This document shows, piece after piece, positions 1 through 11,059 of a stretch of 64,000 bases of DNA. Position 1 is the stretch's first letter. Each line of letters begins with the position of its first letter. Source of the DNA: Trebouxia sp. TZW2008 (Eukaryota; Chlorophyta; Trebouxiophyceae; Trebouxiales; Trebouxiaceae); contig BDIU01000021.1 in the NCBI GenBank assembly GCA_002118135.1, positions 1 to 64,000 on the forward strand, written 5' to 3'. The translations under genes were made by a program, and so were the position numbers. The notes below the pieces were generated by a model. The model worked only from the letters and a program-made list of their open reading frames with translations, ran no database searches and was not told the origin of the DNA.

Positions 1-5
1 CAGGG

Positions 6-45
6 CGAAAGCTTTCGGCCCCTTTCGCTGCCGAAAGCTTTCGGC
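6..45. repeat. two tandem perfect palindromes at the left edge
   Basis: CGAAAGCTTTCG at 6-17 and GCCGAAAGCTTTCGGC at 30-45 are perfect palindromes sharing the core CGAAAGCTTTCG and separated by 12 bases. They lie outside any recognised gene. They could be a protein-binding site or the end of a repeat that continues to the left of the window; no function can be assigned. Confidence 0.8.
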
Positions 46-56
46 TACCTGCCCGC

Positions 57-584
57 TCACTGATGCTGATCAATGCATGGCGGGCTCAAGCCACTTGCGA
101 TTGTCTTCGAATGCTTGGCAACGCAAAAAGCATCTTCTGCTGAGGCCGCCTCTGCATAGCCGCCTTGCCAGCTCATCGCAATCTCGCACTTGCTCGATTG
201 ACAAGATTCGCCGAACTTGCACCCTTCAGTGTCAGCGCAGTGCGCCTTGTCTTGAGCCCGAACAATGGCCTTTGGTAGGCCGCCTAGATATCTGCCATGT
301 GCTTCTATTTTGGCACATTGTGTGTGTATTTGCAAGATGACCGCAGCACTTGAGACGCAGTTCTGGGCTGCATTGTAGGCCTTTGACGGCTGCACCCCCT
401 CGCAGCTGATCGCTCTTTTACTGAAGCCCTTAGACTTTCTGGTATGTCTTCTGTTTCTTTGCCATGTGCATTGCTGCGTGGGGCCTCTGAGTTTTGGTCT
501 TCCGACTGTCTGATCTGATTGTCCTGAGATGTACGGAGTACAATCTGCTGTACCTGATGATGCACGTGACCATCCAAGATGCAA
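57..584 (-). CDS. unidentified open frame, possibly an exon
   Basis: A 175-codon open frame on the minus strand. It has no ATG near its 5' end, so if real it is an internal or terminal exon of a gene, not a complete gene. The C-terminal half contains a cysteine cluster (HCADTEGCKFGESCQ, then CEIAM and a final PPCIDQHQ). No family is recognised. An opposite-strand frame of 87 codons overlaps it. It may be chance; the only support is length and non-repetitive composition. Confidence 0.25.
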   Translation of the reverse strand: MHLGWSRASSGTADCTPYISGQSDQTVGRPKLRGPTQQCTWQRNRRHTRKSKGFSKRAISCEGVQPSKAYNAAQNCVSSAAVILQIHTQCAKIEAHGRYLGGLPKAIVRAQDKAHCADTEGCKFGESCQSSKCEIAMSWQGGYAEAASAEDAFCVAKHSKTIASGLSPPCIDQHQ

Positions 585-1579
585 ATCTTTGATAGCTGTG
601 AATCATTGTGCTTGTTGTAATACATACACTTCAGCCTTGTGCCATGTGCAGATGCCAGTATTTTACATTATATGCTACTGCAAATCGACAAACAGGTCAG
701 CTGATGCCTGTCATCCGGCTTATGGTTGTGTTTGTTGTCTCAAGCAGTCTGTTGCCTGTTTGGCTTCACTTACCATGTGTTCGAACAGATTTGCAGCTTT
801 GCAGGCAGAAGAGGTTGCAGACAGCAACACTTCCTTCAAATCTTAGCCTGGTGTCATCCAAAATCAGACACAGAGTCTGTCCACCGGTATGCTGACTCTG
901 ATTGATGTGCAGGACTATCATGGTAATTATGGGCATGCAAGGCAGAGCTGCAGGCCATTTTCACTTGGGATGTTCTGTGACTGTTTCTGCCTGAAAAGCA
1001 TAGGCTTTGACCGTTGCCAATGCTGTGTACACATGGGTTGTGTAGATTGCCATGACTGCTTACCACCACCAAATTGTCTTCATAGTGTACTCAAGAGCTG
1101 TTAGTCCAATCTCATGCCATCATATGCTGCATTCAGGGTCTCGAGAAGCAGCTTTGATATGTTTTCATGCAACTATGCTGATGAGATCTAGCAGATGCAA
1201 ATTAATCAAGAATTTGATTTATCAAGCCTCAACAATCATGGCAAGATTTGGACAAAGCACGGCATGCATGTACTGTGGGCAGTTGAATGCATTTTGGATA
1301 TGCAAGACATCCTCCATGAATGATGTCAACAAAACTTAGAACTGTCAGCCTTTGCATGTGCCTTCTCAAAACAAGTATGCATGTTGTAACTAATCGTAAT
1401 GCCAGCTGACGCTGTGAGATTGCCAAATATTCAGATGTGTTTCTGCGGACAACAGTGCAGACCTACGGTGGCTCAAGCCTTGACACTTTGATGCGACGAA
1501 AAGTGTGCGGACTGAGAGGAGGAAAAGAGCAAGGTTGACGCCTGATACAACAACACATGCATTCAATGAAGTCCCCAAG
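585..1579. other. intergenic, no gene recognised
   Basis: About 1 kb 3' of CFAP91. It holds only short overlapping open frames on both strands without splice-linked continuity or recognisable motifs. It presumably includes the CFAP91 3' UTR at its right end; no TGTAA-type signal was seen close to the stop codon. Confidence 0.5.
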
Positions 1580-4500
1580 CTATACATCAGCGCTGCGCTC
1601 ACCGACAGCATTGCTGTCATGACCACCAATGGCTGCATCAATGCTGCTCTCATTGTGTGGCTGCAATGGCTGCCCTGGTGCCTTCACTTCCATGACATTT
1701 TGCAACAGCATGTGCTGATTTTGATCCTCATCTGCGCTGGGTGGCACTTCTTGCAGCTGATCCTGGACTGAGACTATGGGGTCGTCAATGTGCACTACAG
1801 GGCCTCCTGTTTGCTCAATCAGACTTTGCTTCAGAGACTCAGCTGTTGTGCCACTGAGCTGACTTGCATCGTGCTGGTGGGCAGTGACAGCTTCAAAAGC
1901 AGTTGGTCGACCCTGAGCAGCATCTGCCAGGGTTTGATCATTGCTGGGCTCAGACTCCACGGCATGTGGCTGAAGGCTATCAGCTTCTAGCCCAGCTTCT
2001 CCTGCCTCAGATGACTCACCAGCTGCTGCAGCGGCTGTTGCTGGTGCCTCAGGTGACTCATCAGCTGCTGCAGTAGCTGCCACTGCCTCAGATGACTGAA
2101 CAGCTACTTCAGCGAGTTCTGGCTGCTGCAAAGGCTGAGTTGGCTCTGGGTGCAGCCCCTCTGCATTCTTAGCAGGATTTTGCTGAGCTGCTCCAGTGTC
2201 CAACTCTGGGGTTGCGGGTGCACTAGGGCTTCTGGTCAGCATAGGGTTTGCATTGACTTGATCCATGTCTGCATCTTCTTCTGCCTCAGAATCGACCTGC
2301 AGGTATTCAAAAGTCGTTTACAATCACTGTCTCGGCTAATTTGACTCGCTTTGGTCTCCTGCGCTACACTGCTTCACACATTGCAAGCCTGTCTCATGTC
2401 ACATATACACTACTCCTGAGGAGCAAGCTAGGCTGTCAGTTACCTCCCAACAGTTTGCTGGAATAACCACTTGCACTGCCATGGCCTTCTGTACTGCTGT
2501 TGAGTGCATGCCAATATGACAATCACATGCCGAAATGCCTTGCATGGCATGCTTGTGGAACGTGTGTCAGCTGAATACAGGTGACATTGCTGCAAAGCAC
2601 CTACAGCTCCTTCAGTAGCAACATCCAACTGCCTGCTTTTCTTTGTAAGCAATTTCTAGAAGACGCTGAGCATGACATAAGTGACAGGAGACATGCCTTC
2701 TGCCACAGGTGCCTTTGCAGCATGACACAGCTCCACTGAGGGGGTTCAGCTACTGTGTCTGTGCAGCAGCTGAATGCAAATCTCATTGTCCAAGAGTTTG
2801 TCAAAAATGTGGCTTTCTCAGCTTGAGCGCTGAGAGGTCACTCAAGCTGCTATTGCAATATACTAGACTGTTCGAGATTTGACCTGTGTGGCATTGCGTT
2901 CAAGCTTGTATACAGAAACGACTAGCAGCAATTACGAGAAACACAACATGCCCATATACAAACTGGACTTTGCGCTGAAATGAAATTTGACAACCTCATG
3001 GTTGGCATGCAGTGCCTCAAAGCCTCACCTTTGTCAGGAGGAGCTTGCTGTCAAGATTCAGACCTTGAAACAATTGTTTCTGGGGCAATTTGCACTCAGA
3101 AAATGCATGTGGTAGCTCACCTCATCTGCTGACTGTTCTGATGGCCTGGATAGGCTAGCACCGCGGCGCGTGTCAATGGCAGTCATCATTTCTGTCCTCC
3201 TCTCAGGATCTTGCTCTGCCAAAAGCCTGCACACCCATAGTAGAAAGGATCAGCAACATGCAGTGACAGCAGTTGGCAGTAGTGCAGCTGTGAAAGCATT
3301 GTGTCGATGCTATCTAGCAAACATGGCCTAGAGTGGCTAGCACTGTGGCGCTTGTCAATGGCAGTCATCAGCTCTATCCTCCTCTCAGGATGATGTTCTG
3401 CCAAAAACCTGTACACAGACAATAACAACAATAGGAAATGATGATCTTGATATTTTCTGGCACATGTGCAAAAGTGACTGAATCAACAACATGCACAAAG
3501 CAGCGCAACAGTCAGCAAAACCACTGCAGGAGCTGATGACTGCATTCACAATGTAAGGACAATGCAATTCAGAACTGATCACTGCATTCTGACCGCAGCG
3601 GTACCACCAAATACAAATATCTCAATGGAATCAGAAACTTTGTGGTGATCCAATCAATATTCTGGAGACAAATTACTGCAGCTTACATAAGGATCTCTGA
3701 AGTAGCACTGCCCACAAGGTTATCTGCAGCCAGCTCCTCCTTACTCCTGGTCTCAGGGCGGCTGAGAACTGCCCCTGCCTCTGCCCCACTGCCCAATTGC
3801 AGCTCCTGTAGCAGGCAAAACACTCATGAATGGACGAACAAACACATGAGTGGATGAATGATGAATCATTCAATCTATGCCTGGTCTCAGGGCGGCTGAA
3901 AACTGCCCCTGGCTTTGTCCCTGCCCCACTGCCCATTTGCACTTCATGTAGCAGACAGCACAGAAATGAAACGAGTAAATGAACGGGCACATGAACAAAC
4001 AAACAAACTGATGAGCGAGCACTGAACATACGAGAAGGACTCAAGGGCAAGTATACTCAGCGAGCTGCCAAACATGCATAATGCAGTCTTTGCGTATAGT
4101 TGTGAAGAAGTGACAATACTCGTATAGACTCCGCTATTTTCAGTCTGCAAGCTCTCACACATGCATGACTCTGTCCTTGTTCAGAAAAAATCGACAGACT
4201 GACAATGCTCACCCTGATCAAAGCAAGTCTGGTCTGCAAGCCCTCATACATGCGGGTCTGTGCCGCTCGGCCTCTGAGCAGCCTCTGCAGCACTATTGCT
4301 GCTGCATCCATCTTGATCTTGACTGGGTCAGCTGTCAACAGAGCTGCCATGGGCGATGCAGTGCCGGCCCTGGCTGCACATGCACAAATTCACAGTCAGA
4401 ATACATCATTACGTCCTTGGAATACATCCTCACACTGCAGGTGTTAACGCTTCAGTGCTGCCATCTAGTGTAGCAATCAGCAATGAGTCACATACACAGA

Positions 4501-7500
4501 CACTTGCTGTCTACGGGAAGCTTTCAGGCATGCATACTAGCTGCTTGTGTTGCAGGCATATGTGCATTTGCATCATGGCATACATTGCTGACTGCATTTT
4601 GTGCATCTGCTTATCTTGACAGCGAATTCAAAGCTGCAATAAGTAGATAATTGGCAAGGAAACAGGGATAGTAGAGAGACATAGGGAAAGTCCCAATCTG
4701 GTGAATGCATGCATGGACACTTGTATGATGGGTAACAAATCGCTCAATCTGATGAGTGTTTCAGCAGAGACCAGAAGCCGCAAAATAGTGTTATGCATAG
4801 AGCAGCAAGCAAGTCAAGTGCTGGTCAGCTTGTAAGATGAAAGACAATACATTCAGCAAGACTCACTTCTTTACATCGGTGTTGGTGTTCTGGTGTTGGG
4901 CTACCATGCTTTCAGGCAACTCAGGCTAAAAACAACAATTATTGACAGGAAAGCGAGATTTCAGATGAGCTGGACCACTCTCCATGCTCTGACACACTTA
5001 CACTTGGTCCTGGACATGCGCTTGAGCCTAAACGTCGACCTCATGGTGGCTGCCATGGTTTTAACATCTGCCTTGGCCGAACCTGACAATCAACAACAAA
5101 AGACAAGGCAACAAATACTGACCCAGCAATCTGGCACACTTACATTTGGTCCTGGACATGCGCTTGAGCCTAGAGGTTGCCGACATCTTGGCTGCCATGT
5201 CCTTGGCATCTGTCTTGGTTGAAACCTGGGTGTTGTAGGACGCTCCCATATCCCCAATGGTCCCGTTCTGGCGGCTGGCGTCCAGCAGGTTGGCGATCAA
5301 GGCTAGGTCTGCTGCAACCTTCTCCTCTCTGTGCTGCAGATAGTTCAGCTTGTGTGTACTGCCAGGGGCCTGCGGTAAGAGGATCCTTGTGTCAATGGGA
5401 GCCAATTAGTGAGATCTGAGACTCAGCAGATTGGCAATCAACGCTAGGCCTGATGCAACCTTTCGCTCCCTGTGTTGAGGTAGTTCAGCATATGTACACT
5501 GCCAGACGCCTGTAAAGAGCGCACCCAGTCAGTGCATCCTGCAGCTTGTCTGTGCAACAGGTAATTTTTACCTGCCCAATTTGTTTGTCTCTGGAGAAGT
5601 TGCACAAGTGTTGCACAGTCTAAATGCTTGACCAGCTTGCAAAGAAGTCAAACACAGGTTTGATCTGAGACTGCATGCCATGTGCAATAATGCAAGCCAT
5701 GAAAATGTCAGACCGTCGAAACAACATATCAAAGCAATGGCAATGCACCTAGACTTTTGACCTCAGCTGTCTCTGTGGCAAGCTCGCTTCCAAATCCAGC
5801 AGCTCAGCATATTTGCTGGGCTGAAAGGGCCTGGTGTCAATGCGCTGCAGGTGATAAAGTGAACATCCCAAGACGATGAACGCGACAACGCACCTGAACT
5901 TTTGCCATCAGCTGCCTTTGTGGCAAGCTGGATTCCAAGTCCAGCAGCTCAGCATACGTGCTGGGCTGAAAGGGCCTGGTGTCAATGCGCTGCTCCACAG
6001 GGCGAGTGTCAGGGAACCTGCCCTCCCTTTGCATGGGTGCATACACCCTGCTGCTATACTGACTGTACTTGTCAATGATGTCAGGCTTGTAGGCCTTGTC
6101 CGGGCTGCGCTGGGACCTTTGAGCATCCTCAATATGCAGAATGGTGCTGACTCTTTGCCTGTGAGCAAGAGAGCCATGTGGGCAACAAAATTGACTTGAA
6201 GACTCTCTGCATATTGTCAGCTCACATTGGATTGTGCGCCTAGCAGAACAATGGCACAGAATACTGCGCTGCAACCTTGAGGCTCAACTCAGACATCAAA
6301 GCTGGATTGACAACATGAAGGGCATCAATGATGGGGTAAAGCGGCTTGTTGTGATGAGGCACGGAGGTGGCTGCATGACATCACATGCAACAAAGCAGGG
6401 CACACCAAGCCAAGCTTGTCATGAGAGGCAGCATGATAAACACAAACAGCACAAGTGTCTCAGCACAAGGCATGGCTGTAACTTGACGCACCTGTGTAAG
6501 TAAGCAAGCTTCTGCTGGACCTCAGCTGATCTACAAGCCCTGAGGGCAGCAATGCGCTCACTGTGGTGGTTCTCAATTTGCTCTTCCCTTTGGTGCAAGC
6601 TCTTCTCAAGCTTGACCAGCCTTGCATCCTGCAGGCAACAGCATCAGCACTGTCAGGAAGTGGCTGTCAGGCTAATGCACGTTGTTTACCGAGGGTCTCA
6701 CAGCATGGTCAAAATTTTGTAAGGCACACAGGCCAAGACACTGGTGCAGCATTGCATGTGGAGCGAGTGTTTGCACTATATTGTGATGGGCTGCAGTGCT
6801 GAGGCGCTGAGTGTGTGCACTGTATTCTGTTGACCTGCAGTGCTGTGGTAGGCCATAAAATTGGCAGCTTGAGTGCGCGCTGTCTGCTGACAAGCTGCAG
6901 TGCTAGACATTCCGCTTTTACTGCTACAACAGGGCATGCAGCACCTGTGTGGCTTGCAAAGTTGCCTCCCTGTCTGCCCATTCTTGAGCCTCCCATGCCT
7001 CTAGCAGTTGCTGCCTCAAAGGCAGGCGCTGCAGGTCATCCAGAGGGGGCAGGGCAGCTTCAAAGGCCCTTTTCACCCTGCGCTTCTCAATCTCCTCAAC
7101 CTCACTGAGCCCCACAGGCAAGCCATTACCAAAGCTGAGGTCCTTCAAGGCCAACAGCTCAGGCCCTTGACAGTGGTGCCTAGCAGAAAGGTACTGCTGC
7201 TTGGCAGATGGCTGATCAGGCACCACATGCTCCACATCCCAAGGCGTGGTCTGTGCCTCGCTTTCCCTGTAATCTGACTGTGTGCCGACTGTGCGTGAGG
7301 GTGGCTCTTCCTCCTCAGGCTGTGCAGTGTCTGCATCTGCTTCTGCAGCTTCTGGTAGCATGTGCAGGCTGTAAATGTCTGGGTGATAGACTCCAGGAAC
7401 CAACAAAGGTCTCCTGCTGTACAGGTAGCGCTGGTTCCCAGACACAGCTGTTGACAGGCTGGCTGCGGCGAGCTCGGCCTTGCTGCTGTGGTGCTCTGCA

Positions 7501-8346
7501 TAGCCTCGAGGGACATGACTAGGCAGCTTGTCATGTGTCTTGTACCTGCGCAGGATAGGTAAGATAAAGCAAGGTAACTTGCAGTCCAGGAAGTGTAGCA
7601 TGTGAAAGTAAGATCGCTGAACCGACCGTACCTGAATGTCTGCGCTGGGTGGTGACCGAGAGCTGAGAACAGGTTGTCATATTGTGGTATACGTCCTAAT
7701 GAGATGCCTCCAGCTCTACTTTGCTCCCTGTAGTGGTCTTGTTGTGCCGAGACCGTGTACGTGCTGTCTGCAAGTAAGCAGGGTGGTTGATGAATAACAA
7801 GTCTTCACTATTCTTCATGCCTATTTGCACGCCCATCAGCGTGAACAGTCGTGGGTAACTTGAAGTAGTATACACTTACCGTACAAGGCATCGTACGCTC
7901 GAGTTGCCTGCATGCTCCTGTGGAAGTACTCTAAACTTCCCTGCCTTATGTCATTGCTCCCATTGTCCAGTCAAAGAAGCGCAACCAGGTGTGCGAGCTT
8001 GCAAGTTGAAAGCCTTGCAACACAGAGCTCAATGGGCAGGTGTCTGTGCGTCAGTGCGTAATGGTGATAGTAATGGTGCAGCCATTGCAGCTTTGCCAGT
8101 GCATCATGCGCTTGAGCCATCCCCAAACACATGACGTCCCGTAAATGCCACTGATTTGCTTGTGTATACACACGAGCACAATGCTGCTTGATTTACCCGC
8201 ATCGGCGTCGGTGCCATCCTGAGCTGCCCCGGCATATATGCATCTTTCATCAGCGCGCAGGCGAATGGACCTGTGATGAGCGATGCTGCATTCTGGGGCT
8301 GTTTGCTGTTGGCTGCAGCTCCACCACTGGTCCTATTCTGCACCAT
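1580..8346 (-). CDS. CFAP91: CFAP91 (MAATS1/FAP91), ciliary radial-spoke base protein
   Basis: Axonemal protein of the calmodulin- and spoke-associated complex at the base of radial spokes, needed for ciliary motility. Eleven exons give 881 aa with all phases closing: 8197-8346, 7880-7907, 7632-7767, 6945-7545, 6492-6628, 5894-6158, 5144-5369, 4213-4373, 3687-3805, 3121-3226, 1580-2296. Family hallmarks are the YDALYDSTYTVSAQQDH block (exons 2-3), TVGTQSDYRESEAQT and GNGLPVGLSEVEEIEKRR with EAWEAQEWADRE (exon 4), DIIDKYSQYSSRVYAP (exon 6), and an IQ-like calmodulin-binding segment AAAIVLQRLLRGRA (exon 8). The last exon is a low-complexity Ala/Glu/Pro tail that looks lineage-specific. The helical segment usually found between the IQ region and the AERQRR-like motif is short here, so one exon may be missed around 3240-3680. 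Start chosen: first ATG after the divergent promoter. Several exon edges are duplicated in the introns. Confidence 0.9.
3310..3415 (-). repeat. acceptor-side copy of CFAP91 exon 10
   Basis: On the minus strand this stretch repeats the start of the real exon at 3121-3226: the codons for FLAEHHPERRIELMTAID parallel LLAEQDPERRTEMMTAID, preceded by a similar acceptor region with GTACAG. It lies upstream of the real exon in transcription and is truncated after the TAID(K/T)RR region. It is read as a tandem duplication of the intron-exon boundary. Confidence 0.75.
3553..3600. repeat. dispersed repeat family 2, copy 1
   Basis: Contains AAGGACAATGCAATT followed by GATCACTGCATTCTGACCGC. The same block recurs at about 47956-48000 and, diverged, inside the MITE at 40430-40606. 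It lies inside a CFAP91 intron. Confidence 0.7.
3755..3985. repeat. tandem duplication over CFAP91 exon 9
   Basis: CTGGTCTCAGGGCGGCTGA recurs at about 3757 and 3879, each followed by AACTGCCCCTG, CCCCACTGCCCA and TGTAGCAG. On the minus strand the lower-coordinate copy is real exon 9 (encoding ELQLGSG and LSRPETRSKEELAADN). The higher-coordinate copy is an acceptor-side duplicate encoding VQMGSGAGTKPGAVFSRPETR. AATGAATGAACG-like tracts follow each unit. Confidence 0.8.
5010..5512 (-). repeat. both edges of CFAP91 exon 7 duplicated
   Basis: Real exon 7 is 5144-5369. Upstream in transcription, about 5424-5512 repeats its start: the region encoding APGSTHKLNYLQHREEKVA is recognisable but has lost its frame. 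Downstream, about 5010-5080 repeats its end, encoding AKADVKTMAATMRSTFRLKR against TDAKDMAAKMSATSRLKR, with the following RMSRTK and donor region retained. So one exon has an acceptor-side copy on one side and a donor-side copy on the other. Confidence 0.8.
5748..5855 (-). repeat. donor-side copy of CFAP91 exon 6
   Basis: Repeats about 100 bases of the 3' part of exon 6 (5894-6158). The coding stretch for IDTRPFQPSTYAELLDLESS reappears with scattered substitutions downstream of the real exon in transcription, inside the following intron. Confidence 0.8.
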
Positions 8347-8429
8347 AATCGCCAAAAAGTCTTTTCTGATCTTACTCTCGCTTGCTAGGTTGGTACATGC
8401 GTTTCTAATTCGAACTGACTGAGCAGGAA
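8347..8429. promoter_or_regulatory. 83-base divergent promoter between CFAP91 and APH-1
   Basis: The two predicted start codons face away from each other with only 83 bases between them. The interval must contain both 5' UTRs and any shared core promoter unless one start is wrong. No clear TATA box is visible; it includes TTCTGATCTTACTCTCGCTTGC. Its existence is an inference from the two gene models. Confidence 0.45.
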
Positions 8430-10425
8430 ATGACCCTGTACATTGCTCCTGCAGCTCATTTTATTGGTTAGTGGTCTTTCTTGGGATAACTATCGTGCTT
8501 CGAGGCAAAACCTTCTCCTGACTCTCTGCTGTTACTTGTTACAAGCAAGCAAGCGTCACCTGACAGCCTGTTTCGGCTTTCACAGGTTTCCTCCCTGTCA
8601 CTTCTACTGCTGGCTTTGTTCTCGTGGTCTTGCTGGCTGTCTGCATTCAGGAAGCAGCGCGCTATGGACTCTGGCAAGTGCACAGGTGCGCCATTGTGCA
8701 AAGTAGCTGATCTACAGCACAGAATGTTACAGCATTTGAGGCAACAGATACGTGCACCTACATAATTTGCACATAGCATGCGTTCGTCCTCAATCAACCC
8801 ATGCATGCAAGGCAACAAAGCAAGACAGTATTTGCCTTCAGCCCGGGCCCGCTTTGCAAGCCGTGATAGCATCATTGACCGTGAGTAGACTGCAGACATC
8901 AGGTTTACGTGCTGGCTGCAGAAGGACAGTGCTTGCCCTGGAGATGATAGCACAAAAGAAAGCAGATGCACAGCTGACGCTTGACAACAAGCATGCTTTG
9001 GCACTCACACATGGATTTGCTCATGGTGTTGTGCAGTCGATACTGTTTACCATCAGGTAAAGCGCATCTCTGCTACGTGTCTTGCCCCAGCAAACAACCA
9101 GCACAAATTTGTGCAATTTGCACTTTGCTACCATGGAGTATATCACAGGACTGTCTGTGACCATCAAGAAAGCTAAGCTTGATACAAGCCATCTTGCCTT
9201 GAAGTCGTTCATGCCAGGATGTGCATACATATGGTCTCTGCAAAACAAGCTGGCCTAGGCAGACAGGATGAGAGCCATGCACGCCTACCACCTGTGCAAA
9301 CTGAGTTCAACGCAAATTTCACTTGATATTAGTTTGATCGTGAAGTATGTAATACTATGGTGATGCTGATGTTTGCTGATACTGTTATGTTTATGTGATA
9401 TTTCTGTCATTGTTGTCAACACCTTTGTTTGTTTTCCACACACTTTAGTTATGTAAGGATGCTGAGCTGGCTGCAGATGCTGTGCAGTTGGCTGCCTGAA
9501 TCCCTAGATGGCGCAACCTACTATGTCCCTGCTTGCTCAAGCATGTCCTATTTCTTAGCATCAGGTAGGATTTGCAGTGGTGTCAAATGCAATCCTTACA
9601 ATTCATTACAATCTATCAGCGCAATGGTTGTTGTGAGCAGACTACAGGTTTGCAGGTACCTGTTCAAGACATCACATAACGAGAGGCTGTTGTGCATACT
9701 GCAAACATCTGGCCGTTGCTTCCCAAGCCTAAATATGTTCACTGAGTAGTGGGTGAATAGCCTAGGAAAGGCGCTTGCTGACTCTTAGAGCAAACATTAA
9801 ATCTGCTTTGCTGTTGCAGCATTGTTGTCCCTGGGCTTCTTCTTGCTTCATACAGCATCAATGGTCTTGTCCTTTGAAGGCTTTGCGTCTGGTGACTGGA
9901 CAAAGGTTAGTGGAGTTTCAGCGCTGCATCTGGCAGCAGCCTTGCTGGTAAGTCCGTCAGCATTGCTGATCAGAGTAAAGTAAAATAAAGTGAAGCTTGG
10001 GCATTAGTTGCCATGATGGCAGACCTGTGAGCAGAAGCAGTTGAAGTAGCATTGTTTCTAAGCCTGTGAGCAAGAGATACCCAAAGTGCATAGTTACTAT
10101 CCTGTGAGTAACAGCAGACCGGGATGCATTGCTACCAGAGTTGAATTATTGCAGGCACAGCCTATACAACACCATGTGACACTGTGTTGATGCATGAGGC
10201 TGCCCTTTCATTGGTTATCACTGTGGGCAACCAGGCCTTCCAATTTGCCACTGTGTTGTCATGCAGACGGTGGCCAATCTTGCGAGGCCAGCTTGTGCTG
10301 TTGTTGTCCCAGTGATTCTTGCAACTGGTGTTGCAACAGCTGTATGGGCAGCAACATCCTGGTGGAAGATTTCGACCTCGGGTTATGCGAACCTGAGTAG
10401 TGCTCAGATGGATGCAGAACCTTGA
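8430..10425 (+). CDS. APH1: APH-1, gamma-secretase subunit
   Basis: Multi-pass membrane scaffold of the gamma-secretase (presenilin) protease, acting in endomembranes. Seven exons with closing phases: 8430-8466, 8586-8685, 8825-8880, 8930-9056, 9449-9564, 9820-9947, 10267-10425, giving 240 aa. Recognisable blocks are the hydrophobic segment ending AVCIQEAARYGLW (compare family QEAFR), HGFAHGVVQS with the GxxxG motif of TM4, LLHTASMVLSFEG with the conserved TM5 histidine, and SALHLAAALL with the conserved TM6 histidine. Only about 25 residues precede the QEA helix where animal and plant APH-1 have about 65, so the usual first two membrane helices are missing or lie in an unrecognised exon. Exon 3 (RQYLPSARARFASRDS) is the least certain. 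Confidence 0.85.
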
Positions 10426-11059
10426 CATATACGTGTGATGATGCTCTATTGACCGTTACATGCAATACATGTATATTGTGTGCTGTCAATTTCACAAGTT
10501 CCAAAGTTTGACAGGCAGTGATTTTCGTCCTGCCAGACCATGATGTTGACTTTGCGGAGTGGACATCACGTCTGAAACAAGGACCACTTTGACATAATGA
10601 AAGCTGCATTTGGTTTGGGCTGTCTGTGTGCTGCAAAGCTGGTATGGTGTCTGATGCTTATGCTTGAAGTTGCTCGACTAGTCGCGGGGGCGCCCGTTCG
10701 AACGCCCAACGGCGCAGACTTTTCTAGTTTCTTACCTGGTTTCTTACTCAACTGGCATCCTAAAGCCCTGGTTTCAGAGCCATTCGGGTTCGACTTTTGA
10801 TGACATCAATCGTGACATCAACCCGAACGTCAACGAACTCGAGAGCTGATGCAAATTCGCTCAAAGATGGTGACGATCGCAGGCGTATCCGGTCAAATTC
10901 CCACATGCGCTGCTCTGCTCTGCAGTGCACACTCGGCGTCCTTGACAACGACAGAGGCTGGTGACCTGCAACTGCCTGCCGTGCAGTTCGATCTCAAAGT
11001 CTTAATTTACGTTGACCGAGTACAGGCCTTGCGTCCGCCATATCAGCCCATCTTGCAGC
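10426..11059. other. intergenic between APH-1 and P450
   Basis: Holds a 67-codon open frame at 10597-10800 with a hydrophobic start (KAAFGLGCLCAAKLVWCLML) that I do not accept as a gene. There is also a GC-rich patch at 10680-10720 with a small hairpin (GGGCG and CGCCC around CCGTTCGAA), and a short run of GACATCA/AACGTCAAC words at 10800-10835. It presumably contains the P450 promoter; no TATA box was recognised. Confidence 0.5.

Noticed and set aside
10597..10800. 67-codon frame with a signal-like start between APH-1 and the P450
   Set aside because: No family, no splice partner and overlapping open frames on the other strand; length within chance.
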